A DNA stretch of 64,000 nt from an uncultured Clostridia bacterium (GCA_944349635.1 CALVNH010000005.1:33442-97441); one strand, 5' to 3'; counted from the stretch's first letter, positions 27,229 through 37,740 are shown. Program-made: numbers and translations. The notes: generated from the letters alone by a model not told the origin.

Positions 27229-27278
27229 TAAAAATATAAGACACACACGGACAAGTGTTATATCAGGAGGCTTATATA

Positions 27279-27587
27279 ATGGCTGGACAAAAAATCAGAA
27301 TCAAGCTTAAGGCTTACGACCACAACCTCATCGACCTCTCCGCAGAGAAAATTGTTGAGACTGTGAAAAAGACCGGCACCAAGGTTTCCGGTCCTATTCC
27401 GCTTCCCACCGAAAAGGAAATAGTGACCATTCTGCGTGCAACTCACAAATACAAGGACAGCCGCGAGCAATTCGAACTCAGAACACACAAGCGTTTGATT
27501 GACATATTCAACCCCACTTCCAAGACCGTCGATTCTCTCATGAAACTCGACCTTCCCGCCGGTGTTGATATTTCCATCAAGCTCTAA
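27279..27587 (+). CDS. rpsJ: 30S ribosomal protein S10
   Basis: 102 residues, full length. [19 protein letters not shown] is the classical N-terminus; [11 protein letters not shown] and [12 protein letters not shown] follow. AGGAGG lies upstream of ATG 27279. It is the first gene of the ribosomal cluster and also takes part in NusB-dependent antitermination in bacteria. Confidence 0.98.
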   Translation: MAGQKIRIKLKAYDHNLIDLSAEKIVETVKKTGTKVSGPIPLPTEKEIVTILRATHKYKDSREQFELRTHKRLIDIFNPTSKTVDSLMKLDLPAGVDISIKL

Positions 27588-27613
27588 GAATATTCAAGGA
27601 GGATGAACTTTAC

Positions 27614-28243
27614 ATGGATAAAGCAATCATCGGAAAGAAACTGGGTATGAGCCAAATCTTCACGGCAGACGGAAAGGTTATCCCCGTCACCGTAGTCGAA
27701 GCCGGTCCTTGCACGGTAGTGCAAATCAAGACCAAGGACAACGACGGTTACGAAGCCGTGCAAGTCGGATTCGGTTCTATCAAAGAAACAAGAGTCAACA
27801 AGCCCGTTGCCGGTCATTTCAAGAAAGCCGGCGTCACCGTCAAACGCTATCTGCGTGAACTCCGTTTCGCAAACTGTGCAGCCTACGAGCTCGGACAGGA
27901 ACTGACCTGCGACATGTTCACCGAAGGCGACAAAGTCGACGTCACCGGCACTTCCAAAGGACACGGCTTCTCGGGCGTTATCCAGAGATGGAATCAGCAC
28001 AGGGGACCTATGGCACACGGTTCCGGTTATCACAGGGGCGTCGGTTCCATGGGCGCGTGCTCCTCTCCTTCGAGAGTTTTCAAGAACAAGCACATGCCCG
28101 GTCAATGGGGACACGAGAAGGTCACCGTTCAGAACCTCACCGTCGCAAGAGTGGACAAGGCGAGAAACCTTCTCCTCATCAAAGGCGCAATCCCCGGCCC
28201 GAAGGGTGGAGTGGTAGTCGTCAAGGATTCCATCAAGGGTTAG
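27614..28243 (+). CDS. rplC: 50S ribosomal protein L3
   Basis: 209 residues, full length. [29 protein letters not shown] at the start (first residues diagnostic), and the [20 protein letters not shown] loop that reaches the peptidyl-transferase centre. Ribosome binding site AAGGAGGATG. The glutamine that is methylated in enteric L3 (MPGQ) is present. Confidence 0.98.
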   Translation: MDKAIIGKKLGMSQIFTADGKVIPVTVVEAGPCTVVQIKTKDNDGYEAVQVGFGSIKETRVNKPVAGHFKKAGVTVKRYLRELRFANCAAYELGQELTCDMFTEGDKVDVTGTSKGHGFSGVIQRWNQHRGPMAHGSGYHRGVGSMGACSSPSRVFKNKHMPGQWGHEKVTVQNLTVARVDKARNLLLIKGAIPGPKGGVVVVKDSIKG

Positions 28244-28256
28244 TTCGGAGGTAGAT

Positions 28257-28877
28257 ATGAAACTGAAAGTTTTGAACATGACCGGCAAGTCCGCCGGAAC
28301 CATCGAAGTCAGCGATTCTGTCTTCGGATGCGAATATAACGAGGCACTCATTCATCAGGTCGTGGTGGCACAGCTTGCCAACAAGCGTCAGGGAACCATG
28401 AGCGCTCTCACCAGAAGCGAAGTCCGCGGCGGCGGTATCAAGCCTTACCGTCAGAAGGGCACCGGCCGTGCCCGTCAGGGCAGCATCGTCGCTCCTCATT
28501 ACGTGGGCGGCGGCGTGGTGTTCGCGAAGAAACCCCGCGATTTCTCCCAGAAAATCAACAAATCAATGAAGAAAGCCGCTTTCTATTCCGCGCTTTCTCA
28601 GAAAATCCGTCAGGAGCAGGTCGTGGTCATCGACAAGTTCGCACTTGCCGAACCCAAAACCAAACTTGTTGCCGAAGCGGTTGAGGCACTCAAACTCGAC
28701 GGCAAGACCCTGTTCGTGGTCGAAGAGTACGACGAAGCCGCCGTCCGCGCCAGCAGAAACATTCCCACCGTTTCTCTCGAAGAGGTGAGACTGCTCAACG
28801 TGTACGATATCGTCGCAACCCGCAACCTCGTTCTCACCAAGGGTGCCATCAAAAAACTCGAGGAGGCAGCACAATGA
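28257..28877 (+). CDS. rplD: 50S ribosomal protein L4
   Basis: 206 residues. The extended loop that lines the exit tunnel is clear: [20 protein letters not shown]-terminal [22 protein letters not shown] is typical. CGGAGGT precedes the ATG; the stop overlaps rplW by four bases. Confidence 0.98.
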   Translation: MKLKVLNMTGKSAGTIEVSDSVFGCEYNEALIHQVVVAQLANKRQGTMSALTRSEVRGGGIKPYRQKGTGRARQGSIVAPHYVGGGVVFAKKPRDFSQKINKSMKKAAFYSALSQKIRQEQVVVIDKFALAEPKTKLVAEAVEALKLDGKTLFVVEEYDEAAVRASRNIPTVSLEEVRLLNVYDIVATRNLVLTKGAIKKLEEAAQ

Positions 28878-29164
28878 CAGCATACGATATCATTATCGCG
28901 CCCGTTCTTTCCGAAAAGAGCTATGACGGCATTCCCGAAAAGAAATACACCTTCAAAGTTCTGAAAACCGCCAACAAGACTCAAATCAAAGCTGCGGTCG
29001 AGGAAATCTTCGGCGTCAAAGTCGCAAAAGTCAACACTTCAAATTACGACGGCAAAGTCAAGAGAATGGGTCGCCACGAGGGCAGAACTTCTTCCTTCAA
29101 AAAGGCTATCGTCACTCTGACCGCCGACAGCAAAGCAATCGAGTTCTTCGAGAGCTTGGCATAA
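28874..29164 (+). CDS. rplW: 50S ribosomal protein L23
   Basis: 96 residues. [36 protein letters not shown] and [21 protein letters not shown] are standard. It forms the exit-site platform for trigger factor and SRP. ATGA overlap with rplD. Confidence 0.98.
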   Translation: MTAYDIIIAPVLSEKSYDGIPEKKYTFKVLKTANKTQIKAAVEEIFGVKVAKVNTSNYDGKVKRMGRHEGRTSSFKKAIVTLTADSKAIEFFESLA

Positions 29165-29177
29165 GGAGAATACGGAT

Positions 29178-30005
29178 ATGGCTATTAAGAAATATAAACC
29201 TACGTCTCCCGCACGCCGTTTCATGACGGTGTCCGCCTTTGAGGAAATCACTTCCACCACTCCCGAGCGTTCGCTCCTCGTCTCCATCAACAAGACGGGC
29301 GGAAGAAACTCCATGGGCAGAATCACCGTTCGTCACATCGGCGGCGGCAACAGAACAAAATACCGCGTCATCGACTTCAAGCGCAACAAGGACAATGTCC
29401 CCGCCAAAGTCGCGTCCATTCAGTACGACCCCAACCGTTCCGCAAATATCGCGCTGCTTTATTACGCGGACGGCGAGAAGAGATACATTCTTGCGCCTCT
29501 CGGCCTGAGTGTGGGCGACACCGTCGTCAGCGGCGACAACGCGGATATCAAGGTCGGCAACGCGCTTCCTCTTTCCGCGATTCCCGTCGGCACCATGGTT
29601 CACAACATCGAGCTCCAGCCCGGCAAAGGCGGCCAGCTTGCCAGAGCGGCAGGCAACAGCGCACAGCTCATGGCCAAAGAGGGCAGATACGCGACACTGC
29701 GTTTGCCCAGCGGCGAAATGAGATACGTGCTTGCGCGTTGCAGAGCCACCGTCGGACAAGTCGGCAACCTCGACCACGAAATCGTCAGAGTAGGTAAAGC
29801 AGGCAAGACCCGTCACATGGGCATTCGTCCCACCGTCCGCGGCGTCGTCATGAACCCCTGCGACCACCCTCACGGCGGCGGCGAGGGCAAATCCCCCATC
29901 GGTATGCCTTCTCCCGTTACTCCCTGGGGCAAGCCCACTCTCGGTTATAAGACCAGAAAGAAGAAGAACATTTCTAATAAGTTCATCATCAAGCGTGTGA
30001 ACTAG
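29178..30005 (+). CDS. rplB: 50S ribosomal protein L2
   Basis: 275 residues, full length. [18 protein letters not shown] start, [15 protein letters not shown], and the C-terminal [21 protein letters not shown] containing the conserved histidine needed near the peptidyl-transferase centre. Confidence 0.98.
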   Translation: MAIKKYKPTSPARRFMTVSAFEEITSTTPERSLLVSINKTGGRNSMGRITVRHIGGGNRTKYRVIDFKRNKDNVPAKVASIQYDPNRSANIALLYYADGEKRYILAPLGLSVGDTVVSGDNADIKVGNALPLSAIPVGTMVHNIELQPGKGGQLARAAGNSAQLMAKEGRYATLRLPSGEMRYVLARCRATVGQVGNLDHEIVRVGKAGKTRHMGIRPTVRGVVMNPCDHPHGGGEGKSPIGMPSPVTPWGKPTLGYKTRKKKNISNKFIIKRVN

Positions 30006-30015
30006 GGAGGATTAA

Positions 30016-30294
30016 ATGAGCAGAAGTATTAAGAAAGGGCCTTATGTTGAAGAAAGGCTTATGAAAAGAATAGTTGCTATGAACGAGAGCGGCGACATCC
30101 GTCCCGTCAAGACCTGGTCCCGCTCCTCCACAATCTTCCCCGAAATGGTCGGTCACACCATCGCCGTCCACAACGGACGTCAACACGTGCCCGTCTATAT
30201 CACGGAAGATATGGTCGGCTGCAAACTCGGCGAGTTCTCTCCCACGCGTACGTTCAGAGGTCACGCGGGCGACAAAACCACCGGTAAGAAATAG
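30016..30294 (+). CDS. rpsS: 30S ribosomal protein S19
   Basis: 92 residues. [19 protein letters not shown] start and [31 protein letters not shown] near the end. GGGAGG precedes the ATG, ten bases after rplB. Confidence 0.98.
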   Translation: MSRSIKKGPYVEERLMKRIVAMNESGDIRPVKTWSRSSTIFPEMVGHTIAVHNGRQHVPVYITEDMVGCKLGEFSPTRTFRGHAGDKTTGKK

Positions 30295-30302
30295 GAGGAA
30301 CT

Positions 30303-30692
30303 ATGGCTACCAGAAGTAAACAAAAAGCTCTTGAACGTCAGGCCAAGGCAGACACCAGGCCGAGAGCAACGGCAAAGTTCGTCAGAATTTCTCCCTTCAA
30401 AGTCAGAATAGTGCTGGACATAATCAAAGGCAAATCCGTCGTCGAGGCTCTCGCGATTCTGGAGAACACCCCCAAGGCGGCGAGCGAGATTCTTTACAAG
30501 CTCGTGAACAGCGCGGCGGCGAATGCGGAGAACAACCAGAACCTTTCCAGAAACGACCTCATCATCGCAGAGTGTTTCGCAAACGAAGGTCCCACGCTCA
30601 AACGCATTATGCCCAGAGCTCAAGGCAGAGCATTCCGTATCAACAAACGCACCAGTCACATCACCGTCATTCTTGACAGCGCGAACGCATAA
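30303..30692 (+). CDS. rplV: 50S ribosomal protein L22
   Basis: 129 residues. [20 protein letters not shown] and the loop [21 protein letters not shown] are diagnostic; this hairpin lines the exit tunnel. The N-terminus carries a basic extension of about 20 residues. Confidence 0.97.
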   Translation: MATRSKQKALERQAKADTRPRATAKFVRISPFKVRIVLDIIKGKSVVEALAILENTPKAASEILYKLVNSAAANAENNQNLSRNDLIIAECFANEGPTLKRIMPRAQGRAFRINKRTSHITVILDSANA

Positions 30693-30703
30693 GGAGGTAT
30701 ACA

Positions 30704-31366
30704 ATGGGACAGAAAGTTGACCCTAACGGTCTCAGAATCGGCGTCATCAAACCCTGGGAAGCCAAGTGGTATGCCGACAAAAAGCACTTCGCGGACAATC
30801 TCGTCGAGGACGACAAAATCCGTAAGTTCATCAAAAAGAAATACTATGACACCGCCATCTCCAAAATCACCATCGAGAGAGCGGCAGACAAAGTGGTCGT
30901 CGGCATCTACACCGCGCGTCCCGCCGTGCTTATCGGCAAGGGCGGAGCAGGCGTCGAAGAGCTGATGCAGGAAGTGCAGAAACTCACGACCGCAGGAAAG
31001 AAAGTCAGCGTCAACATCATGGAAGTCAAACACCCCGATGCCGACGCACAGCTCGTTGCGGAATCCATCGCGAAACAGCTGGAAAACAGAGCGTCTTTCC
31101 GTCGCAGTATGAAACAGGCCATGGCAAGAGCGCTCAAAGCCGGTGCGAAAGGCGTCAAAACCAAAGTTTCCGGCAGACTTGACGGAGCGGAAATCGCGAG
31201 AAGCGAAAGCTACCACGAAGGTTCCATTCCTCTTCAGACGCTCCGTGCCGACATCGAGTACGGCGTTGCCACGGCTCACACCACGTTCGGCGCAATCGGC
31301 GTCAAATGCTGGATATACAAGGGCGAAGTCCTTGGTAAAAATCCCTTGGAAGGAGGAAATCAATAA
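30704..31366 (+). CDS. rpsC: 30S ribosomal protein S3
   Basis: 220 residues. [18 protein letters not shown] start, KH domain with [12 protein letters not shown], and C-terminal [19 protein letters not shown]. It shapes the mRNA entry channel. The stop overlaps rplP by one base. Confidence 0.98.
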   Translation: MGQKVDPNGLRIGVIKPWEAKWYADKKHFADNLVEDDKIRKFIKKKYYDTAISKITIERAADKVVVGIYTARPAVLIGKGGAGVEELMQEVQKLTTAGKKVSVNIMEVKHPDADAQLVAESIAKQLENRASFRRSMKQAMARALKAGAKGVKTKVSGRLDGAEIARSESYHEGSIPLQTLRADIEYGVATAHTTFGAIGVKCWIYKGEVLGKNPLEGGNQ

Positions 31367-31800
31367 TGTTGATGCCCAAACGCGTTAAAAGACGCCGTCA
31401 ATTCCGTGGAAGAATGAAGGGTAAGGCGAACAAAGGCAACGTCATCGCTTACGGCGAATACGGTCTTGTCGCAACCGAACCCGGCTGGATTACCTCCAAC
31501 CAAATCGAAGCAGCCCGTGTCGCAATGACCAGATATATCCGTCGTGGCGGTCAGGTCTGGGTGGACATCTTCCCCCACAAACCCGTCACCAAGAAACCCG
31601 CAGAAACCCGTATGGGTAGCGGTAAAGGTTCTCCCGAATACTGGGTTGCAGTAGTCAAGCCCGGCCGCGTCATGTTCGAAATAGCCGGCGTCGACGAAGC
31701 AATAGCAAAAGAGGCACTCCGTCTCGCCATGCACAAACTGCCCATCAAGTGCAAGTGCGTCGCAAAAGCGGACCAAGAGGCCGAAGGCGGTGAACAATGA
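31366..31800 (+). CDS. rplP: 50S ribosomal protein L16
   Basis: 144 residues. [19 protein letters not shown] start; [21 protein letters not shown] and [21 protein letters not shown] are conserved. Two in-frame ATGs two codons apart (31366, 31372) are possible; AAGGAGG suits either. Confidence 0.98.
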   Translation: MLMPKRVKRRRQFRGRMKGKANKGNVIAYGEYGLVATEPGWITSNQIEAARVAMTRYIRRGGQVWVDIFPHKPVTKKPAETRMGSGKGSPEYWVAVVKPGRVMFEIAGVDEAIAKEALRLAMHKLPIKCKCVAKADQEAEGGEQ

Positions 31801-32015
31801 AATCTAAACAAGTTTTGGAAATGACCGATAAAGAGCTTCAGAACAAGCTCAACGAGTTGAAGTCGGAGCTGTTTTTCCTCCGCTTCAAGAATGCCACCAA
31901 TCAGCTTACCAACCCCATGCAGTTGGTTGAAACGAGACGCGATATAGCGCGCGTCAAGACCGTAATCCGTCAAAGAGAGCTGGCCCGTGCCAACTCCGAC
32001 GAGAACAAGGGCTGA
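31797..32015 (+). CDS. rpmC: 50S ribosomal protein L29
   Basis: 72 residues, two-helix protein. [20 protein letters not shown] and [21 protein letters not shown] match the family. ATGA overlap with rplP. Confidence 0.97.
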   Translation: MKSKQVLEMTDKELQNKLNELKSELFFLRFKNATNQLTNPMQLVETRRDIARVKTVIRQRELARANSDENKG

Positions 32016-32030
32016 TAAACGGAGGACGAT

Positions 32031-32285
32031 ATGGAAAGAAATCTCAGAAAAGAAAGAGTGGGTATCGTGATTAGCGACAAAATGGACAAGACCATCGTCG
32101 TCGCCATCACCGAACGCGTCAAGCACCCGCTGTACAAGAAAATCATCAGCCGCACCAAAAAGCTGAAAGCGCACGACGAAAACAACGAGTGCGGTATCGG
32201 CGACAAAGTGCTCGTCGCGGAGACCCGTCCGCTTTCCAAAGAGAAGTGCTGGCGTCTTGTCGAGATAATCGAGAAGGCTAAATAA
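32031..32285 (+). CDS. rpsQ: 30S ribosomal protein S17
   Basis: 84 residues, OB fold. [18 protein letters not shown] and [20 protein letters not shown] are typical. ACGGAGGA precedes the ATG. Confidence 0.98.
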   Translation: MERNLRKERVGIVISDKMDKTIVVAITERVKHPLYKKIISRTKKLKAHDENNECGIGDKVLVAETRPLSKEKCWRLVEIIEKAK

Positions 32286-32295
32286 GGAGGGCGAA

Positions 32296-32664
32296 ATGAT
32301 ACAACCACAAACCAGGCTCAAAGTCGCTGACAACAGCGGAGCGAAAGAAATTATGTGTATCAGAGTTCTCGGCGGTTCCTTCCGCAGAAGCGGAAACATC
32401 GGCGACGTCATCGTCGCGTCCGTCAAGAGCGCAATCCCCGGCGGCAAGGTCAAGAAAGGCGACGTCGTCAAGGCGGTCATCGTTCGTACGCACATGGGTA
32501 TCCAGCGCGCCGACGGCAGCTACATCAAGTTCGACGACAATGCGGCTGTCATCATCGACAACCAAAAGCAACCCCAGGGGACCCGTATTTTCGGGCCAAT
32601 CGCGAGAGAATTGCGTGACAAGGATTACATGAAGATAATCTCTCTCGCCCCCGAAGTGCTGTAG
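32296..32664 (+). CDS. rplN: 50S ribosomal protein L14
   Basis: 122 residues, full length. [19 protein letters not shown] start, [21 protein letters not shown], and the [18 protein letters not shown] end. It contacts 16S rRNA as an intersubunit bridge. Confidence 0.99.
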   Translation: MIQPQTRLKVADNSGAKEIMCIRVLGGSFRRSGNIGDVIVASVKSAIPGGKVKKGDVVKAVIVRTHMGIQRADGSYIKFDDNAAVIIDNQKQPQGTRIFGPIARELRDKDYMKIISLAPEVL

Positions 32665-32673
32665 GAGGACAAC

Positions 32674-33084
32674 ATGGCTAATTTGAACGTGAGAAAGGGC
32701 GATAACGTCATGGTTATCGCAGGTAAAGATAAAGGCAAAGCAGGCAAGGTTCTGGCTGTCAATCCCGACACCGGCAGAATCTACGTCGAAGGCGTCAATA
32801 TCATTTCCAAGAGCAAAAAGCCCAGAAACGCGCAGGACAAAGGCGGCATCCTCAAACAGGAAGGCGCCATCGACAGCAGCAACGTGATGCACATCTGCGG
32901 AGCGTGCGGCAACGTCGTGAGAGTCCGTCACACCGGCGAAGCGGCCGCAAACGGCAAAGTAAAATCCGTTCGCGTCTGCGCCAAGTGCGGTGCTTCCCTT
33001 GACGAGAAGAAGTCCTCTGCGAAGAAGGCTGCAAAGAAAGCGGCAAAGAAAAAATCCGCTGCCAAGTCCGAAAACAAAGACTAA
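32674..33084 (+). CDS. rplX: 50S ribosomal protein L24, cysteine-type with basic tail
   Basis: 136 residues, longer than the usual 100-105. The KOW domain is normal (VRKGDNVMVIAGKDKGKAGKV). Residues about 72-107 hold CGAC and CAKC, two pairs that can form a zinc ribbon; many L24 proteins have lost them. The final ~28 residues are a Lys/Ala/Ser-rich tail of KKAAKK repeats, unusual for L24 and reminiscent of histone-H1-like sequence. Confidence 0.96.
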   Translation: MANLNVRKGDNVMVIAGKDKGKAGKVLAVNPDTGRIYVEGVNIISKSKKPRNAQDKGGILKQEGAIDSSNVMHICGACGNVVRVRHTGEAAANGKVKSVRVCAKCGASLDEKKSSAKKAAKKAAKKKSAAKSENKD

Positions 33085-33102
33085 TTTCACGGAGGTAATA
33101 TC

Positions 33103-33699
33103 GTGGCAGAAAAGAAAAATCAGGTTGCTAAAGCAACTGCAACCGATAAAAATGCTGAAAGATATAGAATGAGAGCGCAATATCAAAGCGAGGTTGTGCC
33201 CGCTCTTGTAAAGCATTTCGGTTACAAGAACATCAACGAAGTTCCCCGTCTTGAAAAAATCGTGCTCAATATGGGTCTGGGCGACTGCAAGGACAACAGC
33301 AAATCTCTCAACATCGCCGTTGAGGAACTGCGTCAGATTGCAGGTCAGAAACCCGTCATCACCACCGCGAAAAAGAGCGTTGCGAACTTCAAGGTCAGAG
33401 AGGGCATGAACGTCGGCGCGAAGGTCACGCTCCGCGGAGACAGAATGTACGACTTTTTGGACAAGTTCATCTCCATAGCTCTTCCCCGCGTCCGCGACTT
33501 CCGCGGCGTATCCGCAAAATCCTTTGACGGCAGAGGCAATTACGCTCTGGGCGTCAAGGAACAGCTGATATTCCCCGAAATCGCGTATGACCAAATCGAA
33601 AAGGTCCGCGGATTCGATATCTGCATCGTCACCACCGCAAAGACGGACGAGGAGGCTCGCGAGCTGCTCAGACTTCTGGGTATGCCTTTTGCGAAGTAA
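33103..33699 (+). CDS. rplE: 50S ribosomal protein L5
   Basis: 198 residues; about 18 longer at the N-terminus than typical L5. The core starts at [20 protein letters not shown] and includes [30 protein letters not shown] and [14 protein letters not shown]. The start is GTG 33103, since CGGAGGT sits seven bases before it, so the polar extension is probably real. Confidence 0.97.
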   Translation: MAEKKNQVAKATATDKNAERYRMRAQYQSEVVPALVKHFGYKNINEVPRLEKIVLNMGLGDCKDNSKSLNIAVEELRQIAGQKPVITTAKKSVANFKVREGMNVGAKVTLRGDRMYDFLDKFISIALPRVRDFRGVSAKSFDGRGNYALGVKEQLIFPEIAYDQIEKVRGFDICIVTTAKTDEEARELLRLLGMPFAK

Positions 33700-33710
33700 G
33701 GAGATAAATT

Positions 33711-33896
33711 ATGGCCAAAACTTCAATGAAAAATAAGCAACAAAGACCGCAGAAATTCTCGACGCGCGAGTACACCCGCTGCCGCATCTGCGGACGTCCC
33801 CACGCCGTGTTGAGAAAGTACGGCATTTGCAGAGTCTGTTTCAGAAATCTTGCCTACAAAGGCCAGATTCCCGGAGTCAGAAAGGCAAGCTGGTAA
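33711..33896 (+). CDS. rpsZ: 30S ribosomal protein S14, zinc-binding type
   Basis: 61 residues. It is the short type Z form with CxxC pairs in [12 protein letters not shown] and [34 protein letters not shown] start. Position between L5 and S8 is canonical. Confidence 0.98.
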   Translation: MAKTSMKNKQQRPQKFSTREYTRCRICGRPHAVLRKYGICRVCFRNLAYKGQIPGVRKASW

Positions 33897-33909
33897 GAGG
33901 AGGCATACA

Positions 33910-34305
33910 ATGACTGATCCCATTGCAGATATGTTGACAAGATTGAGAAACGCTTTGACTGCCAAGCACGAAACGGTCACCGTTCCCGCTAGCAAAATCA
34001 AAGTCGCAATAGCTGATATTCTCGTCAAAGAAGGCTTTATCAAGGGTTACGAAATCGTCGAGAACGCCGTGCAGAACGACATTCTCATCACCCTGAAATA
34101 CGCCCCCGTCAAAGGTCAGAAGGTCGTGACGGGTCTGAAAAGAGTATCCACCCCCGGTCTCCGCGTTTACGCGAGTGTCGATAAGCTCCCCAAAGTCCTG
34201 AACGGTATGGGCATTGCCATTCTGTCCACGTCCAAGGGTATCCTTACCGACAAAGAGGCAAGGGAACAACACATCGGCGGCGAAGTTCTCGCCTATGTGT
34301 GGTAA
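33910..34305 (+). CDS. rpsH: 30S ribosomal protein S8
   Basis: 131 residues. [20 protein letters not shown] start and C-terminal [17 protein letters not shown] with [17 protein letters not shown] precedes ATG 33910; the frame open upstream overlaps rpsZ and is not coding. S8 is the known translational regulator of spc operons. Confidence 0.98.
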   Translation: MTDPIADMLTRLRNALTAKHETVTVPASKIKVAIADILVKEGFIKGYEIVENAVQNDILITLKYAPVKGQKVVTGLKRVSTPGLRVYASVDKLPKVLNGMGIAILSTSKGILTDKEAREQHIGGEVLAYVW

Positions 34306-34317
34306 GAGGAGGTTAGT

Positions 34318-34857
34318 ATGTCTCGTATAGGTAGAGCACCCATTGCGTTGCCCGCAGGAGTCACCTTCGACAACACCGGCAACCTCATTACCGTAAAAGG
34401 ACCTCTCGGCACGCTCACGCAGCAAGTCGACGCTTCCATCGACGTTGTGGTGGAGGACGGACACATTCTCGTCAAACGTCACAGCGACGACAAGGAACAC
34501 CGTGCTCTTCACGGTCTGTACCGCGCGCTTATCAACAATATGGTTACGGGCGTTACGAAAGGTTTTGAGAAGAACCTCATCGTGTCCGGCGTCGGTTACA
34601 AAGTCACCGCCACCGCCAACAAACTCACGATGAACATCGGTTTCTCTCATCCCGTCGAAATCACCGCTCCCGAAGGCATCACGTTTGCCATGGCCGGTCC
34701 TCTGGAAATCGTGGTCAAGGGTATCGACCGTCAGAAAGTCGGTCAGACGGCAGCCACCATCAAGGCTACGAAGCCCGTCGAACCTTATCACGGCTACGGC
34801 ATCCATTACAAGGACGAGGTCGTCATCCGCAAGGAAGGCAAGACCGCCGGTAAATAA
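34318..34857 (+). CDS. rplF: 50S ribosomal protein L6
   Basis: 179 residues, full length. MSRIGRAPIALPAGVTF start, and the C-terminal GIDRQKVGQTAATIKATKP and HYKDEVVIRKEGKTAGK. Located near the factor-binding site of the large subunit. Confidence 0.98.
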   Translation: MSRIGRAPIALPAGVTFDNTGNLITVKGPLGTLTQQVDASIDVVVEDGHILVKRHSDDKEHRALHGLYRALINNMVTGVTKGFEKNLIVSGVGYKVTATANKLTMNIGFSHPVEITAPEGITFAMAGPLEIVVKGIDRQKVGQTAATIKATKPVEPYHGYGIHYKDEVVIRKEGKTAGK

Positions 34858-34867
34858 GAGGTGAACT

Positions 34868-35236
34868 ATGATAATCAAGAAAGATAAAAACGCTGATAGA
34901 GTTATCCGTCACGCCAGAGTCAGAAAGAAAGTTTCCGGCACCGCCGAACGTCCCAGACTCAACGTGTACAGAAGCACCAACCATATCTATGCTCAGGTCA
35001 TAGACGATGTGAAGGGCGTCACTCTTTGCTCCGCTTCCACCATGGAAAAAGAAATTGCGGCACAGGTCGCCGGACTCAACAAGTGCGACGCCGCAAAAGT
35101 CGTGGGACAGGCCGTTGCAAAGAAGGCTCTCGCTCTCGGCATCAAGGCAGTCGTTTTCGACAGAGGCGGTTACATCTACACCGGCAGAGTCGAGGCCCTC
35201 GCCACCGGCGCAAGAGAAGCCGGACTTGAGTTCTAG
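34868..35236 (+). CDS. rplR: 50S ribosomal protein L18
   Basis: 122 residues. [20 protein letters not shown] and [23 protein letters not shown] (key pieces) are typical; the protein binds 5S rRNA together with L5. AGAGGTGA precedes the ATG. Confidence 0.98.
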   Translation: MIIKKDKNADRVIRHARVRKKVSGTAERPRLNVYRSTNHIYAQVIDDVKGVTLCSASTMEKEIAAQVAGLNKCDAAKVVGQAVAKKALALGIKAVVFDRGGYIYTGRVEALATGAREAGLEF

Positions 35237-35244
35237 GAGGAATT

Positions 35245-35760
35245 ATGGCAGAACGCGATAACAGAAGAAACGACAGAAACAGAGAAGAGAACGACGGCCT
35301 CACCAAAAAGCTCATTGCTGTCAACCGTGTTACCAAGGTTGTCAAGGGCGGCAGAAACATGCGTTTCAGCGCGCTGGTAGTGGTCGGTGACGAAAACGGC
35401 AAAGTCGGTCTCGGTATGGGCAAAGCTGCGGAAGTTCCGGAAGCCATCGAAAAGGCGACCCAGCTTGCAAAGCGCAGCATGTACACCATCGCTCTCAAGG
35501 ATACCACCATTCCTCACCAAACCATCGGCAAGTTCGGACGCGGTCAGGTCATTCTGCTTCCCGCCGAAACCGGTACCGGCGTTATCGCCGGCGGCCCCGT
35601 GCGTGCGGTACTCGAAGTTGCGGGCGTCAAGGACATCAGAACGAAGTCCATCGGCTCCAACAATCCTATCAACTGTGCGAAAGCCACTCTCGAAGGTCTT
35701 TGCAGTCTGAGAAGTGCGGAACAGATTTCCAAACTCCGCGGCGTCGACATCGAGGGCTAG
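35245..35760 (+). CDS. rpsE: 30S ribosomal protein S5
   Basis: 171 residues. [36 protein letters not shown] and [19 protein letters not shown] are conserved; they lie in the region tied to decoding accuracy. The first ~18 residues are a charged Arg/Asn/Asp extension. AGGAGGA precedes the ATG. Confidence 0.98.
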   Translation: MAERDNRRNDRNREENDGLTKKLIAVNRVTKVVKGGRNMRFSALVVVGDENGKVGLGMGKAAEVPEAIEKATQLAKRSMYTIALKDTTIPHQTIGKFGRGQVILLPAETGTGVIAGGPVRAVLEVAGVKDIRTKSIGSNNPINCAKATLEGLCSLRSAEQISKLRGVDIEG

Positions 35761-35768
35761 GAGGTAAT

Positions 35769-35975
35769 ATGGCAGCAGCAAAGAAAATCGAAGAAGCAAA
35801 AATGATTAAAGTCACCCTCGTCAAGAGCACCATCGCCTGTCTCAAAAACCAGAAGGCCAACGTCGAAGCTCTCGGCTTGCACAAAGTCGGCAGCTCCAAC
35901 ACGTTCAAGGACGATGCCGTGGTCAGAGGAATGATAAAGAAAGTCGCTCACCTGGTCAAGGTCGAGGAAATCTGA
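35769..35975 (+). CDS. rpmD: 50S ribosomal protein L30
   Basis: 68 residues, slightly longer than the usual 58-60 owing to an N-terminal MAAAKKIEEAK segment. KVTLVKSTIACLKNQKANVE and VVRGMIKKVAHLVKV are diagnostic. AGGAGGTA fixes ATG 35769. Confidence 0.96.
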   Translation: MAAAKKIEEAKMIKVTLVKSTIACLKNQKANVEALGLHKVGSSNTFKDDAVVRGMIKKVAHLVKVEEI

Positions 35976-35985
35976 GGAGGCTACA

Positions 35986-36432
35986 ATGAATATTCAGGAC
36001 ATTAAAGGCGCGGAAGGCGCGAGAACTTCCTCCAAGAGAGTCGGTCGCGGCATAGGCAGCGGCACCGGCAAGACCTCCACCCGCGGTCACAAAGGGCAGT
36101 GGGCAAGAAGCGGCGGCGGCGTCCGTCCCAACTTCGAAGGCGGTCAAATGCCCATCACCAGAAGAATCCCGAAGAAGGGCTTCAACAACAAGAGATTCGC
36201 GCACGTTTACAACATTGTCAACGTCGACGTTTTCAACAGATTCGAAGACGGTGCCGTGGTCGGTATCGACCAACTCGTCGCGGCGGGCATCATCAAGGTA
36301 GTCGAGCCTTACGGACTCAAAGTTCTGGGCAACGGCACGCTTGAAAAGAAAGTCACCGTGCAGGCGCAGAAATTCACCGGTTCCGCAGTCGAAAAAATCG
36401 AAAAGGCAGGCGGCAAAGCAGAGGTGCTATAA
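35986..36432 (+). CDS. rplO: 50S ribosomal protein L15
   Basis: 148 residues. The basic, glycine-rich N-terminal half (VGRGIGSGTGKTSTRGHKGQ) and FEGGQMPITRRIPKKGFNN are typical, followed by the globular C-terminal domain. The stop shares a base with the secY start (TAATG). Confidence 0.98.
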   Translation: MNIQDIKGAEGARTSSKRVGRGIGSGTGKTSTRGHKGQWARSGGGVRPNFEGGQMPITRRIPKKGFNNKRFAHVYNIVNVDVFNRFEDGAVVGIDQLVAAGIIKVVEPYGLKVLGNGTLEKKVTVQAQKFTGSAVEKIEKAGGKAEVL

Positions 36433-37733
36433 TGTTTGAGACTCTCAAAAACGCATTAAAGACCAAGGAAATCAGAATCAAGATTATTCTCACTCTTCTG
36501 ATGCTTCTGGTCTACCGCATCGGTTGTTACATTCCGGTGCCAGGTTTGAGCAGCGACACCATGGAAAAACTGCTCTCGGACGACTTTCTCGGAATTCTCA
36601 CCATGATAACGGGCGGCTCTTTGCAGAGCGCAACCCTGTTCTCACTCGGAATTCTGCCGTTCATCAATGCGTTTATCATTATGCAACTTCTCACTTTGGT
36701 CATACCCAAGCTTGAGAAGCTGTCCAAAGAGGGAGATGCCGGTAGGCGCAAAATCACACAAATCACCAGATATTTCGCTCTCGTGCTCGCGGCAATTCAG
36801 GCAATCGGCGTCATCGTCGGTTGGAAGGAAGCGGTGTATCCCGTGTTCTCCTTCGAATCGTCCTGGCAACTGCCTTATCTGACCATGGCTTGCATCATCA
36901 TCATTTTGATGGCAGGCAGCACGATGGTCATGTGGCTGGGTGAGAGAATCACCGAATACGGCGTCGGCAACGGCACTTCGCTCATCATCTTCATAGGCAT
37001 TCTGTCCACTGCGGGCACCACAATGGCAACCGCATTCAAGATGGTGGGTCAGGAATGGACTTATATCTGGAACATCATAGGTTTCATACTGATAGTGTTT
37101 GCGATATTCGCATTCATAGTTTTTATGGACCTTGCCGAGAGACGCGTTGCCGTTCAGTACAGCAAACAAATCAAAGGCAACAAAATGTACGGCGGTCAGA
37201 CCACCTACATTCCCATCAGGGTAAACGGCAGCGGCGTCATGCCCATCATTTTCGCAACGTCCCTGCTGATGTTCCCCCAGATGATTATGGCTCTGTTCGC
37301 ACCCCAGAGCGAGGCGTACGCATGGTACAGCCAGCACATGGGAAGCGGCACCTGGGTTTACTATGTACTGCTTGCGCTGTTCATTCTGTTCTTCTCTTAC
37401 TTCTATGCGCAGATACAGTTCAACCCCGAAGACGTGAGCCGCAACATTCAGCAGTACGGCGGATTCATTCCCGGAATAAGAGCGGGCAAACCCACCAGCG
37501 ACTTCCTCAAAAAGATAAGCAACCGCATAACCCTGTTCGGAGCTTTCTTCCTGATGGTTGTCGCACTGGTGCCCACATTCATCTTCCAGGCTCTGTCTGC
37601 GGGCGGTACGTTGCCTTTCAACTCCGCATTCTCCGCAACGGGCTTGCTGATTGTGGTTTCCGTCGCACTCGAATTCAACAAACAACTCGAATCCCAGATA
37701 ATGATGAAACATTACAAGGGATTCCTGAAATGA
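36432..37733 (+). CDS. secY: Preprotein translocase subunit SecY
   Basis: 433 residues, ten membrane helices, the channel of the Sec translocase. YRIGCYIPVPGL near the N-terminus forms the plug region, GNGTSLIIFIGI lies near residue 180, and the cytosolic loop VNGSGVMPIIFATSLLMFPQ follows. Coupled to rplO by TAATG overlap, as usual at the end of spc operons. Confidence 0.98.
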   Translation: MFETLKNALKTKEIRIKIILTLLMLLVYRIGCYIPVPGLSSDTMEKLLSDDFLGILTMITGGSLQSATLFSLGILPFINAFIIMQLLTLVIPKLEKLSKEGDAGRRKITQITRYFALVLAAIQAIGVIVGWKEAVYPVFSFESSWQLPYLTMACIIIILMAGSTMVMWLGERITEYGVGNGTSLIIFIGILSTAGTTMATAFKMVGQEWTYIWNIIGFILIVFAIFAFIVFMDLAERRVAVQYSKQIKGNKMYGGQTTYIPIRVNGSGVMPIIFATSLLMFPQMIMALFAPQSEAYAWYSQHMGSGTWVYYVLLALFILFFSYFYAQIQFNPEDVSRNIQQYGGFIPGIRAGKPTSDFLKKISNRITLFGAFFLMVVALVPTFIFQALSAGGTLPFNSAFSATGLLIVVSVALEFNKQLESQIMMKHYKGFLK

Positions 37734-37740
37734 GGTCAAT

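Larger units (their letters stand above)
26926..27278. other. Intergenic region between histidine and ribosomal operons
   Basis: No gene is visible. The left part (26926-27055) shows only weak GC-rich inverted repeats and no clear terminator for the his operon. From 27060 to 27130 the DNA is very AT-rich and includes a perfect ACTATATATAGT palindrome (27077-27088), which could act as an UP element. A promoter and a structured leader follow. Confidence 0.6.

Noticed and set aside
26926-27278. tRNA gene in the gap before the ribosomal operon
   Set aside because: No cloverleaf arms, no GTTC-type T-loop and no CCA-adjacent stem could be found by eye.
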